Shown: positions 9,647 to 18,630 of the stretch, piece after piece
Layout: every line of letters begins with the position of its first letter
Numbering within the stretch: position 1 is the first letter of the stretch
DNA from: Aquiflexum sp. TKW24L
GTDB lineage: Bacteria; Bacteroidota; Bacteroidia; Cytophagales; Cyclobacteriaceae
Assembly: GCF_023502205.1 (NCBI RefSeq)
Contig: NZ_JAMFLG010000018.1
Coordinates: forward strand, 32,465-96,464
Length of the DNA stretch: 64,000 nucleotides
Direction of reading: 5' to 3'
Notes under the pieces: model-generated
What the model was told of the DNA's origin: nothing
What the model saw: only the letters and a program-made list of their open reading frames with translations
Databases searched by the model: none
Program-made: the position numbers and the translations under genes

Positions 9647-10993
9647 TTATTTTATAAGGATGAGTTCGCTTTGCGGCTCCATCAGATACCTCGCACCATC
9701 TTTTGTGACTACTGCTGTTTCTTCCACAGACATGGTTTTGGTACCTGACTCAGGCAGTTTCCATGCATGAAAACCATCAAAGGCGAAAAGCATCCCCTCT
9801 TTTAAGGGTTTCATGGCAGCCGGCCTTACCGTTGGGTCAGGCAATAACCCTCCTCCAAGATTAGGTCCGATATCGTGGGCAACATAGCCTACAGGGTGAC
9901 CCGTACTCCACATGACAGGTTCAGACCCTCTCTCTGCCATCCAATCTCTTTGCGCTTTATCCACTTGGTATCCCAAAACTCCAGGTCTCATGGCATCCAA
10001 AGCAATCCTATTGCCGCCGATAGAGCTTTCAAAATAAAACTGGACGGAATCAGGGGCTTGGGTTTCACCTTCTCGTAATACGTAAGCAAACCTTTGGATA
10101 TCTGATACCCACATATCATAAACCCTGATTCCGAAGTCAGTCTGGATGACATCACCTGGCATGATGACTTTCTCAGTGGAGTGGGAGTGCCCCCTGTCTG
10201 GACCGGAATTGACATTTGGGTTTTGGTCAGGTGACCATCCATCTTTGACACCATATTCTTCCATTTTCTTTTTGAGAAATTTAGCTATGTCTGCATCAGT
10301 GCTCTTTCCCGGAACGACACTGGCATAGGCTTCATGTTGCCATTTGGAGGTTAGGATTGCAGCTTGGGTCATGATTTCGACTTCTGCCGGAAGTTTGACA
10401 GACAGCCATTCATAAATCAGGTCATCTGCAGACACTAACTTTCCAGCTTCTTTTCCAAATGCCTCCTCCAAGTTTTTTCTTTGGGTAAAACTCAATCCGT
10501 CTGCCAATTCATTTTCAAATGAGCTGTTGATTGCGATCTTGTTAAACAGTTTTACTTTGATAAATTCTGAGGCATCTGCGAGGGCAGAATTTCCCCTTTG
10601 CACAGGAATAACTTCGTCATGGATTTTTAGATCAGCCAATGCAGTTGCTTCCCCGATGGGGCAGAATACCACTGACTTTACATTATTTCCATCCAAGTAA
10701 AAAAGAAATAAGGCCTGACCTCCGGCATTTTCCCCTCCTATATGATGAGCGATTGGGTCATTGTTATTTTCTCTACATAAAATCACCCAGGCGTCAACCC
10801 CGGCTGATTTCATTGCCTCCGGAAGTAAATTTTGAATTCGTTCTTTTCGAATCTCATGCCATGGACTTGGTCCTGAAAAGGGATTTTCAATGGATTCTTC
10901 TTTTTGGGGCTCGGCCTGACATGAAAATAATATCAAAATAAGTGCAAAAGCATGGATGGTGGAAATACCATTCCTTAACAAAACATGTAACAT
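9647..10993 (-). CDS. Lipoprotein M24-family metallopeptidase (Xaa-Pro aminopeptidase-like)
   Basis: 448 residues with a lipoprotein signal peptide (ILFSC, lipid-attachment Cys25), so it acts in the periplasm or at the outer membrane. An N-terminal creatinase-like domain (about 45-200) precedes the pita-bread M24 domain. Metal-ligand positions are Asp286 (IQTDFG), Asp298 (VSDIQR), His366 (STGHPVG) and Glu424 (SVEETAVV). The position normally holding the first Glu (FTIEPG in relatives) reads FAFDGF, i.e. Asp406. Relatives release N-terminal residues before proline, usually with two Mn or Zn ions. Activity is likely but the ligand change makes it less certain. Confidence 0.85.
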   Translation of the reverse strand: MLHVLLRNGISTIHAFALILILFSCQAEPQKEESIENPFSGPSPWHEIRKERIQNLLPEAMKSAGVDAWVILCRENNNDPIAHHIGGENAGGQALFLFYLDGNNVKSVVFCPIGEATALADLKIHDEVIPVQRGNSALADASEFIKVKLFNKIAINSSFENELADGLSFTQRKNLEEAFGKEAGKLVSADDLIYEWLSVKLPAEVEIMTQAAILTSKWQHEAYASVVPGKSTDADIAKFLKKKMEEYGVKDGWSPDQNPNVNSGPDRGHSHSTEKVIMPGDVIQTDFGIRVYDMWVSDIQRFAYVLREGETQAPDSVQFYFESSIGGNRIALDAMRPGVLGYQVDKAQRDWMAERGSEPVMWSTGHPVGYVAHDIGPNLGGGLLPDPTVRPAAMKPLKEGMLFAFDGFHAWKLPESGTKTMSVEETAVVTKDGARYLMEPQSELILIK

Positions 10994-11159
10994 TATAAAT
11001 TTTGGTTTGAATGAAGTGAGAAATTTAACTTAACAAGGGAAGAATAAAAAGCCTTTTTTTAAGACGCTGATTTATTTCAGGTAATCAGGGGTTTATTGTT
11101 GGTTTAATCAATGATTTAAACTGCTTCCAAAGGACTTTATCTCAGTATCTAGACGTTTG

Positions 11160-11193
11160 TTTGGTTTTGTTGAAAAAAAAATAATTATCTTCG
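11160..11193 (+). promoter_or_regulatory. Candidate promoter for the DUF2911 gene
   Basis: TATCTTCG (11186-11193) resembles the Bacteroidota -7 box TAnnTTTG with one mismatch. TTTG copies lie at 11160 and 11166, giving spacers of 22 or 16 bases rather than the ideal 19. An A-rich run just upstream is typical. It sits about 20 bases before the ATG. Confidence 0.35.
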
Positions 11194-11213
11194 ATTCGTA
11201 AAAACTACACTTT

Positions 11214-11789
11214 ATGAAAAAATCAAACTTGTTCACCTTGGCTGTTTTCTCAGCCACAACAATGTTTTTTGCAGCTTGCGGAGCGGAAAAAAGCACCGAA
11301 ACAACTGAAACTGAAGAAGTCACCTCAGAACAAAAAGCCGAGTCGGAAGAAAGACCAAGTCCACTCAGAACTTTGGATGGAAATGTAGGTACGGCAAAAT
11401 TGATGGTTCAATATGGAGCTCCCTCCATCAAAGGAAGGGTGGTATGGGGCGACCTCGTACCTTATAATGAAGTGTGGAGAACTGGCGCAAATGAGGCGAC
11501 TTATGTGGATTTTAGTTCTGACGTTAACGTCGAAGGGAAGCCATTGAAAGCAGGTAAATATTCTTTATTTACTATTCCAAAAGCTACCGGAGCTTGGACA
11601 GTGATTTTCAATTCGGAATGGAATCTAGAGCATGGTCACTTCCAATACAAAGAAGAAAATGATGTCCTTAGGGTAGAATCTACCCCACAGTGGGTGGCTG
11701 AAAGTCAGGAACAACTAACCATAGCGATTGAATCTCCCGGAATCGTGGTGCGTTGGGAAAAATTAATGCTGCCGATAACAATCCAGTAA
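11214..11789 (+). CDS. DUF2911 domain lipoprotein
   Basis: 191 residues with a lipoprotein signal (FFAAC, Cys22), then a Glu/Thr-rich linker of about 25 residues and a DUF2911 domain. The domain is recognisable from GAPSIKGRVVWGDLVPY, the strongly conserved VWRTGANEAT, and LKAGKYSLFTIP. DUF2911 proteins are common in Bacteroidota; their function is not established. The linker suggests a domain tethered away from the membrane. It is flanked by a candidate promoter and a strong terminator, so it is probably transcribed alone. Confidence 0.88.
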   Translation: MKKSNLFTLAVFSATTMFFAACGAEKSTETTETEEVTSEQKAESEERPSPLRTLDGNVGTAKLMVQYGAPSIKGRVVWGDLVPYNEVWRTGANEATYVDFSSDVNVEGKPLKAGKYSLFTIPKATGAWTVIFNSEWNLEHGHFQYKEENDVLRVESTPQWVAESQEQLTIAIESPGIVVRWEKLMLPITIQ

Positions 11790-11801
11790 TTTTCAATTTC
11801 C

Positions 11802-11839
11802 AAAAAAGACCCTGTTGAATTTTTGACAGGGTCTTTTTT
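11802..11839. terminator. Bidirectional hairpin terminator
   Basis: The inverted repeat AAAAAAGACCCTGT (from about 11802) and ACAGGGTCTTTTTT (11825-11838) follows the DUF2911 gene, with A-run and T-run flanks. It isolates that gene from the Ntn hydrolase gene downstream. Confidence 0.8.
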
Positions 11840-11919
11840 GTACTTTTTTTTGAGTTGAATTGATCTATTAAGCCCACGTTCAACCGTTAATTTCAAACAC
11901 CATTCTTGAACACCCCCCT

Positions 11920-14343
11920 ATGAAATACATTGGTTTTTTCTTGATTTTTTTGATTACTGTCGGTTTGGGGATTATGCTATCCCAACAGTTTGGGTCTGTC
12001 CCGCCCTTAGGAAAGCTTCTTGATCCCAATCAGGGTTTTTGGCAAAATTCCTTCAGTGAAGACATGGATTATGAGGAAGAGCTGGATCTCAAAAACCTAA
12101 GCAACAAGGTTAAGGTGATTTATGATGAAAATCTTATCCCACACATTTTTGCTGATAATGAGAAGGATTTGTATAGAGTTCAAGGTTACGTCACTGCCAA
12201 ACACAGACTTTGGCAAATGGAATTCCAGACCATGGCGGCGGCAGGCAGGATATCCGAAATCGTAGGCCCTGTAGCAATTGAACTTGACAGGATGACAAGG
12301 AGGAAAGGGCTTGCCTTTGGTGCAGAAACATCTTTGACTTTCATCCAAAAAGAGCATCCGGACACTTATGAGCTACTTGAGGCCTATGCCGATGGAGTAA
12401 ACCAATATATTGAAAACCTTCCGCACTCAAAATTTCCGATCGAGTATAAAATTTTAAATTATAAACCGGAAGCTTGGAGCGCATACAAATCTTTGTTGCT
12501 TTTGAAGTATATGGCCGACATGTTGGTTGACGACCGGGATCTGGAATATACCAATCTGAGAAATCAGATAGGTCAAGCCCTATTGGATAAGCTTTATCCT
12601 GATTTTCCTGAGGATAATGATCCCATTATTGAGTCGGAGAAGATATGGGATTTTGTTCCAATGGAAGCCAACCGACCGGAAGGAATTAGCTTTCCTGATT
12701 CTAATATTTTTGTGAATACCATGCCTCAACCTGTGGAAGGGATAGGCTCAAATAATTGGGCAGTAGCGGGGACAAAAACTAAAAGTGGAAATCCCATTTT
12801 AGCAAATGATCCTCATTTGAGCTTGAATTTACCTTCATTATGGTATGTAATGCAGCTTTCCACATCTTCTAATAGTGTCAAGGGAGCTACATTGCCGGGA
12901 GCTTTGGGAATAATATCAGGTTTTAATGAAAACATTGCCTGGGGAGAGACCAATGCAAACAGAGATACAAGAGATTGGTATGCAATTCAATTTAAGGATG
13001 AAGACAGAACAGAATACCTTTACGATGAGGTTTGGGTAAAAAGCACTTTTCGAATTGAGGAAATTAAAGTTAAAGGGGAAGATTCATTTTTGGATACCGT
13101 GGTGTACACGCATTATGGCCCTGTGGTCTATGACAAAAACTTCAGGTCTGACCGCAAGGATGTAAATTTCTCATTGAAATGGACTGCACACGAGGAATCA
13201 AATGAACAAAAGACTTTCCTTTTGCTCAACAAAGGAAAAAATCATGATGATTATATCAATGCACTAAACCATTATACCTCACCGGCTCAAAACTTTGTCT
13301 TTGCATCAAAGGATGGAGATATTGCAATGAAGGTTCAGGGTAAGTTTCCATTGAAATGGGAAGGTCAAGGAAAGTTTTTGATGGATGGAAAAAATCCGGA
13401 TTTTGAATGGCTGGGATATATCCCAAACGAGCAAAATCCCTCGACGCTGAATCCGGCTCGTGGATTTGTATCTTCTGCTAATCAGCATTCTGTCGATCCC
13501 TCTTATCCTTACTACATCTTTGACCATAGCTTTGAACATTATCGGAATAGGAGGTTGAATAGTCGCTTGAAGGAAATGAATCAGATTACTCCTAAAGACA
13601 TGATGGCGCTACAATTTGATAATTTTCACCTTCATGCTTCGGAAGCTCTACCAATTATGTTGAGCCTACTTGATTCAATTAAAGTTGGGTCAATGGATGA
13701 TTCAGGTAAAAAATTTCTGAACCAACTAAAGACTTGGAATTTCAATGCTTTCCCAAATCAGGAAGAACCAACCCTATTCCAAATTTGGTGGGAAAAACTC
13801 TATGACGGAATCTGGTCAAAATTGAGAACAGAAGGCAGGCCAATTATTTTGCCCAACAAGTACCAAACAACAAAATTGTTGAAGGAGGAACCGAGAAGTG
13901 AGCTATTTGATAATCCTAAAACAGCTGAAATAGAAACAGCTGAATCTTTGATCAATGCTTCCTTTATCGAGATGGTGACCAAAATGAAAGAATTGCAAGA
14001 AATTGACAAAGATTATTCTTGGGCAAATTATAAGAAAACATCCATCATGCACCTAGTGCCAAATTTCAAATCCTTTAGCCATATCAACGTCTACACAGGA
14101 GGAGGTGCTGGGATATTGAATGCTACAAGTGAAAGAAATGGTGCGAGTTGGCGGATGGTCGTGGAAATGGGTGATGGGGGAGAAGCTTTCGGCATTTATC
14201 CCGGCGGTCAATCAGGAAATCCCGGAAGTAAATATTATGATAACCTCCTAAAAAAGTGGGCAAACGGTGAATACGTTGATGTATCTATCAAATCAGAAAA
14301 TGCTTTTATCAATCCTCTCTTCTCCACCCTTTTTAATAATTGA
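11920..14343 (+). CDS. Penicillin acylase-family Ntn hydrolase
   Basis: 807 residues; the first ~22 form a signal peptide or anchor. Members of this family are made as a precursor that cleaves itself into alpha and beta chains. The new beta-chain N-terminal Ser is the nucleophile, visible here as Ser277 in IGSNNWAV. The alpha-chain hallmark LYRVQGYVTAKHRLWQME (about 84-101) and the downstream NDPHL and FNENIAWG motifs are present. Characterised relatives hydrolyse amide bonds of penicillin G, cephalosporins or acyl-homoserine lactones. Which substrate applies here is unknown; quorum quenching or amide salvage in the periplasm are inferences. The next gene starts three bases after the stop, suggesting co-transcription. 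Confidence 0.92.
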   Translation: MKYIGFFLIFLITVGLGIMLSQQFGSVPPLGKLLDPNQGFWQNSFSEDMDYEEELDLKNLSNKVKVIYDENLIPHIFADNEKDLYRVQGYVTAKHRLWQMEFQTMAAAGRISEIVGPVAIELDRMTRRKGLAFGAETSLTFIQKEHPDTYELLEAYADGVNQYIENLPHSKFPIEYKILNYKPEAWSAYKSLLLLKYMADMLVDDRDLEYTNLRNQIGQALLDKLYPDFPEDNDPIIESEKIWDFVPMEANRPEGISFPDSNIFVNTMPQPVEGIGSNNWAVAGTKTKSGNPILANDPHLSLNLPSLWYVMQLSTSSNSVKGATLPGALGIISGFNENIAWGETNANRDTRDWYAIQFKDEDRTEYLYDEVWVKSTFRIEEIKVKGEDSFLDTVVYTHYGPVVYDKNFRSDRKDVNFSLKWTAHEESNEQKTFLLLNKGKNHDDYINALNHYTSPAQNFVFASKDGDIAMKVQGKFPLKWEGQGKFLMDGKNPDFEWLGYIPNEQNPSTLNPARGFVSSANQHSVDPSYPYYIFDHSFEHYRNRRLNSRLKEMNQITPKDMMALQFDNFHLHASEALPIMLSLLDSIKVGSMDDSGKKFLNQLKTWNFNAFPNQEEPTLFQIWWEKLYDGIWSKLRTEGRPIILPNKYQTTKLLKEEPRSELFDNPKTAEIETAESLINASFIEMVTKMKELQEIDKDYSWANYKKTSIMHLVPNFKSFSHINVYTGGGAGILNATSERNGASWRMVVEMGDGGEAFGIYPGGQSGNPGSKYYDNLLKKWANGEYVDVSIKSENAFINPLFSTLFNN

Positions 14344-14346
14344 TTT

Positions 14347-14703
14347 ATGAAAAAAGCCCTAATATTGTTCATACTTATTTCGCTCTTAGTATTGTTAATA
14401 GGCCCTTATGCTCCATATTGGGTTTTAATGATTGGAGTTTCCATTGTAGCTTTCTTAATAGGAGCTAGGAATGCTCCGTCATTTTTTAGCGCAGGGCTAT
14501 CCTTTGGATTGACCTGGATGGGACTAGCTTTATTCATATCAATTAAAACTGATTCAGAACTCCCCATAAGAATGGCTGAGTTGATGGGAATGCAAAATGA
14601 CAACTTACTTCTGTTTGGAACTGCGATTTTAGGATTTTTAATCGGATCCTTGAGCGGACTGACCGGTTCGATGGCTAAGAAGTTATTCCAAAGAAAAGTT
14701 TGA
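14347..14703 (+). CDS. Small membrane protein with about four TM helices
   Basis: 118 residues of unknown family. Four hydrophobic segments are visible (about 4-22, 25-43, 50-66 and 88-108), with short loops and a positively charged tail (KKLFQRKV). There is no recognisable catalytic motif. It starts three bases after the Ntn hydrolase stop, so it may be translated from the same mRNA, but nothing in the sequence shows a functional link. Confidence 0.7.
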   Translation: MKKALILFILISLLVLLIGPYAPYWVLMIGVSIVAFLIGARNAPSFFSAGLSFGLTWMGLALFISIKTDSELPIRMAELMGMQNDNLLLFGTAILGFLIGSLSGLTGSMAKKLFQRKV

Positions 14704-14811
14704 TAATCATGATAAGTATAAAATTTCCTTACCCTTAAATTCAGTATTATTTGTATTTTAAATCCTATTTCTGATCAGAAGTAATGTCCCAATCAAAAAA
14801 ACTTAAAATAT

Positions 14812-14842
14812 TTTGCTTTTACTTCGAGTACGAGTACTTTTG
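14812..14842 (+). promoter_or_regulatory. Strong Bacteroidota-type promoter before the polysaccharide-locus regulator
   Basis: TTTG (14812-14815), a 19-base spacer and TACTTTTG (14835-14842) match the TTTG-N19-TAnnTTTG consensus exactly. Predicted transcription would begin about 20 bases before ATG 14870. The promoter lies inside the longer open frame that begins at 14813, which argues that the longer frame is not the real start. Confidence 0.7.
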
Positions 14843-14869
14843 TTGCTCGTTTTGTGCACAGACACTTTT

Positions 14870-15376
14870 ATGCTCGACAACCTTATTACATCTAAAACCC
14901 GTTTAAAACTTTTGGTAAAATTTTTCAGCAATGTTAATAACCAAGGGCATTTGAGAGGGCTAGCAGATGAGTTTGGAGAATCCACCAATTCAATACGAAA
15001 GGAACTTAATAATTTGTCCCATGCAGGATTTTTGGTAAAAGTTGCTGAAAAAAACAGAATAGAATACCAAGCCAATCCCCATCATCCTTTGTTTTCTAAT
15101 TTGCAGGATATTATTCGCAATTACCTTGGTTTTGACCGTTTGGTTGAGGCAGTTTTGGAGAGAATGGGAGAAGTGAATGAAGTGATACTGACTGGTGATT
15201 ATGCCCAAGGTATTGATTCAGGCACCATTGAGGTGATGATCAAAGGAGAAGCCTTAAACGAAAGTTACCTAGAACACCTCACAGGAAGAATTGAGGAATT
15301 GATAGAGAGAAAAGTAAAATTCAAAGTAAATCAGGAGATTGATTCAAAAGATTGCCTGACATTGTTTAAAAAGTAG
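14870..15376 (+). CDS. Winged-helix (ArsR-like) transcriptional regulator at the head of the polysaccharide locus
   Basis: 168 residues from ATG 14870. Residues ~8-70 form a winged helix-turn-helix (TSKTRLKLLVKFF, then LADEFGESTNSIRKELNNLSHAGFL and a wing). The second half looks like a small nucleotidyltransferase-like alpha/beta domain (MGEVNEVILTGDYAQGIDSGTIEVMI), though the metal-binding motif is not clear. Genes of this type often stand at the start of exopolysaccharide or O-antigen clusters in Bacteroidota and are assumed to control them. Position here, 234 bp before the SLBB export gene, fits that. DNA target and signal are unknown. The start was chosen because the promoter overlaps the alternative N-terminus. 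Confidence 0.78.
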   Translation: MLDNLITSKTRLKLLVKFFSNVNNQGHLRGLADEFGESTNSIRKELNNLSHAGFLVKVAEKNRIEYQANPHHPLFSNLQDIIRNYLGFDRLVEAVLERMGEVNEVILTGDYAQGIDSGTIEVMIKGEALNESYLEHLTGRIEELIERKVKFKVNQEIDSKDCLTLFKK

Positions 15377-15610
15377 ATTCTTGATTTAGCACAAATTGAG
15401 AATAGTCAAATAATCTGAATAAGCACAATTATAAATGTGACTGAAAGGGCGAAGCTGTGTCAACCAAAATGAGTTTAGGTCAAGTTTTTGCTTATATTCT
15501 AAATAGTTTGAATTATTTTTCGGGGTAATTATTAATAATAAGAAAATTTGAATTTAGGAATTGAGATAACCAATCCTTTGTTTTTCCGAACACGGGCTAA
15601 TATTTTCAAA

Positions 15611-18217
15611 ATGAACAAAAACAACAACAATCAAATTTCAGTTTTAAGACTTCTTTTTACCGGGTTATTTTTAGTCGTTTTGGCAATATCTTCTTATGGC
15701 CAATCTGTCGCTGATATCCAAAACATTAAGGTGGATGAGTTATCGGATGCCCAACTTGAGCAGCTTCTCAAAAGAGCCGAAACCTCAGGAATGAGCGAAC
15801 AACAGCTTGAGGCAATGGCAAGAGAAAGAGGGATGCCTGCAATAGAAGTTGCCAAACTGAGACAAAGAATCAATAAGTTAAGGAGAAAAGGGACAGATTC
15901 GCAGAGTAAAACCACACCCGCGCAGAACAGCGAAGGAAGGGAATGGATTCAATCCGAAGAAGAATTTGTGGAAGAAGAAATTGAATTTACTGAGGAGGAA
16001 GAAAAAATATTTGGTTTTAAATTATTCAGAAACAAAAACCTCAATTTTACGCCAAACTTAAATATCCCAACTCCCCAAAATTACATTTTAGGTGCCGGTG
16101 ACCAATTATTGATTGATATTTATGGAGCTTCCCAATTTGAATATGACTTGAATATCAATAGTGATGGGTTGGTTTTTATTCCCAATGTTGGCCCTGTGAA
16201 TTTATCCGGACTGACGGTGGAAGCCGCAACCTCAAGACTTTCAAGATCTTTGGGTTCGATATACTCCGGATTAGGTGGTTCCTCCCCAAATACTTTCATG
16301 AAACTTAGAGTAGGGAATATCAGATCCATCCAAGTTTCTTTGGTAGGTGAGGTATTCACTCCGGGCAATTACACACTTTCTTCCTTCGCATCTGTCTTCA
16401 ATGCCCTCTATGCAGGAGGTGGTATCAAGTCGGATGGCTCTTTTAGAAATATAAGGGTTTACAGAAATAGTAAGATGATTGCAGAGTTAGACATTTATGA
16501 CTTTTTGGTAAATGGAAATCAGTCGTCGAACATTAGACTTGAATATAATGATGTTATATTGATTCCGCCTGTTGAAAAGAGGGTAGAAATCACAGGTCCT
16601 GTCCGAAGAGAGGGATTATTTGAAATGAAGAATGATGAAAACCTTCAAGACCTTATCAAATTTACCGGAGGATTTTCAAGCAATGCTTATTCTAATTTGG
16701 GAACTGTTTTTAGAACAACGGACCATGAATTTAAAGTAGAGAATATAGAAAGTCAAAATTTTGAGAACTTCATTCCAAAAGATGGTGACAAGTTTATTTT
16801 TGGAGAACTTTTAGATCGATTTGAAAATAGGGTACAGATTTCTGGAGCATTGTTGAGGTCTGGAACTTATGCCTTGGAGGAAGGTATGGGAGTAAAAGAT
16901 TTAATACAAAAAGCAGGGGGGTTGCGAGCTGATGCTTTTATGAATAGAGCTGCACTTTACCGAACCAGAGAAGATTTTTCTTTGGAAATGGTCACTGTAA
17001 ATATCAGTGAAATTGTAAAAGGAAACGAAGATGATATCTCGCTAAAAAGAGAAGATGTTTTATATATTCCTAGCGTTTATGATCTAAGAGAAGAGTTTTA
17101 TGTAATTATCGGAGGTGAAATAAATAGACCGGGGACATACGCTTTTGCCGAACAGATGAGTGTTTCTGATTTGGTATTTAGAGCAGGGGGTTTAAAAGAA
17201 TCTGCAACATCATCCCAAATAGAAATAGCAAGAAGGGTAAAAGATGACGTTTCCGGGAAATTGGCGGAAATCATCCATATAGATATTGACAAAGACCTCA
17301 AGATTTTGGGCGAAGACAAAAATTTTGTTTTGACGCCATTTGACAATGTTATTGTTCGTAGAAGTTCAGGATTTCAAAGAAGTCGTTTTGTGAGTGTTGA
17401 AGGAGAAGTGCTTTTTCCGGGAGAATTTGCCATCGCGCATGCCAATGAAAGAATTTCTGATTTATTGAGAAGGGCAGGAGGATTAAACCAATTTGCTTAC
17501 CCAAAAGGTGCCACATTGATTAGGAGAAATGAGTTTTTTGAAGGTCCGAGCGAAGAGGAAATCAAGTCCACAAATTTGATGGAAGTAAAAAGAAACCTAC
17601 AAAGGATAAAAAGAGATACTACAGAAGCCGAGAAGATTTTATTAGAGAGGATAGACCAAAAAATTGAAGAAAAAGGTGGGGGTATTTCAAACAAACGTGG
17701 AGGCCTCTTGATTGATGATTTTAAAAAGGAAACAATTGAGGATTTGGTTTCAGAAAATGACACTTTACCACAGGAGGTGGTGAAAACTCAGGACATGATT
17801 GGGATCGACTTAGTTTCTATCGTAAATAATCCGGGTAGTCAATTTGATTTAATAATTCAGGAAGGCGATGTGTTGAGCATCCCTAAATTACTGCAAACAG
17901 TCAGAATGAGAGGTGAAGTTCTATTCCCAACAACCGCGCGGTACGAGGAATCAAACGGTTTTAAATCCTATATTTCAAGAGCTGGTGGGTTTACAGATAA
18001 ATCTAGAAAAAAACGGTCATATGTAGTATATGCAAATGGCGATGTAAGGAGAACTTCAGGATTTCTTTTCTTCAGAGTGTATCCTAAGATTGAGCCGGGT
18101 TCAGAAATAATTATTCCTTCTAGGAAAGACAAAGAACCATTGTCGATACAAGGGTGGCTAGCCATTACGACCACGTTGACTACCTTGGTTCTTGTGATAA
18201 ACCAATTGAATCAATGA
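15611..18217 (+). CDS. Wza-like polysaccharide export protein with multiple SLBB domains
   Basis: 868 residues from ATG 15611; the TTG at 15548 is rejected because it puts 21 residues before a good signal peptide (about 1-31, ending SSYGQS). After an acidic, low-complexity segment (about 95-140) comes the poly-export domain (YILGAGDQLLIDIYG), then four or five SLBB repeats separated by RREGLF-, GEINRPGTYAF- and GEVLFPGEFAI-like strands. A C-terminal hydrophobic helix (WLAITTTLTTLVLV) follows. In Wza-type exporters the C-terminal helix lines an outer-membrane alpha-barrel through which polymer leaves. It has no lipobox, unlike E. coli Wza. It is the likely exit channel for the polysaccharide made by the genes downstream. 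Confidence 0.9.
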   Translation: MNKNNNNQISVLRLLFTGLFLVVLAISSYGQSVADIQNIKVDELSDAQLEQLLKRAETSGMSEQQLEAMARERGMPAIEVAKLRQRINKLRRKGTDSQSKTTPAQNSEGREWIQSEEEFVEEEIEFTEEEEKIFGFKLFRNKNLNFTPNLNIPTPQNYILGAGDQLLIDIYGASQFEYDLNINSDGLVFIPNVGPVNLSGLTVEAATSRLSRSLGSIYSGLGGSSPNTFMKLRVGNIRSIQVSLVGEVFTPGNYTLSSFASVFNALYAGGGIKSDGSFRNIRVYRNSKMIAELDIYDFLVNGNQSSNIRLEYNDVILIPPVEKRVEITGPVRREGLFEMKNDENLQDLIKFTGGFSSNAYSNLGTVFRTTDHEFKVENIESQNFENFIPKDGDKFIFGELLDRFENRVQISGALLRSGTYALEEGMGVKDLIQKAGGLRADAFMNRAALYRTREDFSLEMVTVNISEIVKGNEDDISLKREDVLYIPSVYDLREEFYVIIGGEINRPGTYAFAEQMSVSDLVFRAGGLKESATSSQIEIARRVKDDVSGKLAEIIHIDIDKDLKILGEDKNFVLTPFDNVIVRRSSGFQRSRFVSVEGEVLFPGEFAIAHANERISDLLRRAGGLNQFAYPKGATLIRRNEFFEGPSEEEIKSTNLMEVKRNLQRIKRDTTEAEKILLERIDQKIEEKGGGISNKRGGLLIDDFKKETIEDLVSENDTLPQEVVKTQDMIGIDLVSIVNNPGSQFDLIIQEGDVLSIPKLLQTVRMRGEVLFPTTARYEESNGFKSYISRAGGFTDKSRKKRSYVVYANGDVRRTSGFLFFRVYPKIEPGSEIIIPSRKDKEPLSIQGWLAITTTLTTLVLVINQLNQ

Positions 18218-18630
18218 TTTTGTTAGAAGATAAGCTTTGTCTATTTGTAAATTTGAAATAAACCAAAACAGTAAAATCACAAAATATAAAGCGTAAAATA
18301 GATAATGTAATCGATTTTATTTTGAAATATATTTAGTGTAAGCAAACTATTTGTCTATAAATCCTAACAGCTTTTAAATAAAATTCGCAAAAAGTAATTT
18401 AATTTTGTTTCAAATACAAAAAAAAATATTTGAATTACTTTTTTTTGTATTTATAATTTATTTTCTTTGCATCGTCTAAAAAAACAAGTTTGATTCAAAG
18501 TTTTCAATGTATCAATCCACTAATTTAAGTTACAAAATCAATAAATCTATCTCGATAGAATTATGTGCCGATAATTCCAATGGCAACAAAAAATAATTCA
18601 AAAATTTATCAACCATAAAATTTTTATAAA
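18218..18630. other. 413-bp AT-rich intergenic region before ugd
   Basis: No open frame of note is present. It contains a bulged hairpin with a T-run (listed separately) that probably ends the SLBB transcript. The remaining 180 bases before ugd should hold a promoter, but no good TTTG-N19-TAnnTTTG match was found; TTTG 18429 with TAATTTAT 18453 is the closest and is poor. Confidence 0.5.
18389..18447 (+). terminator. Bulged hairpin with U-run
   Basis: AAAAGTAA (18390-18397) pairs with TTACTTTT (18435-18442), and TTCAAATA (18409-18416) pairs with TATTTGAA (18427-18434). An 11-base bulge lies on the 5' side and an A9-containing loop in the middle. The T-run reads straight on from the 3' arm. 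It is a likely rho-independent terminator for the SLBB gene, or an attenuator in a long ugd leader. Confidence 0.55.

Noticed and set aside
12097..12357. Antisense frame in the Ntn hydrolase gene
   Set aside because: Shadow of a long, well-supported coding region.
14813..14869. Longer N-terminus for the winged-helix regulator
   Set aside because: A full-consensus promoter lies within this stretch and the extra residues are Leu/Arg/Val repeats unlike the family start.
15377..15610. A small gene or NusG-like antiterminator before the SLBB gene
   Set aside because: No open frame of useful length; only short AGCACAA repeats and a weak promoter-like TATTTTTC were seen.
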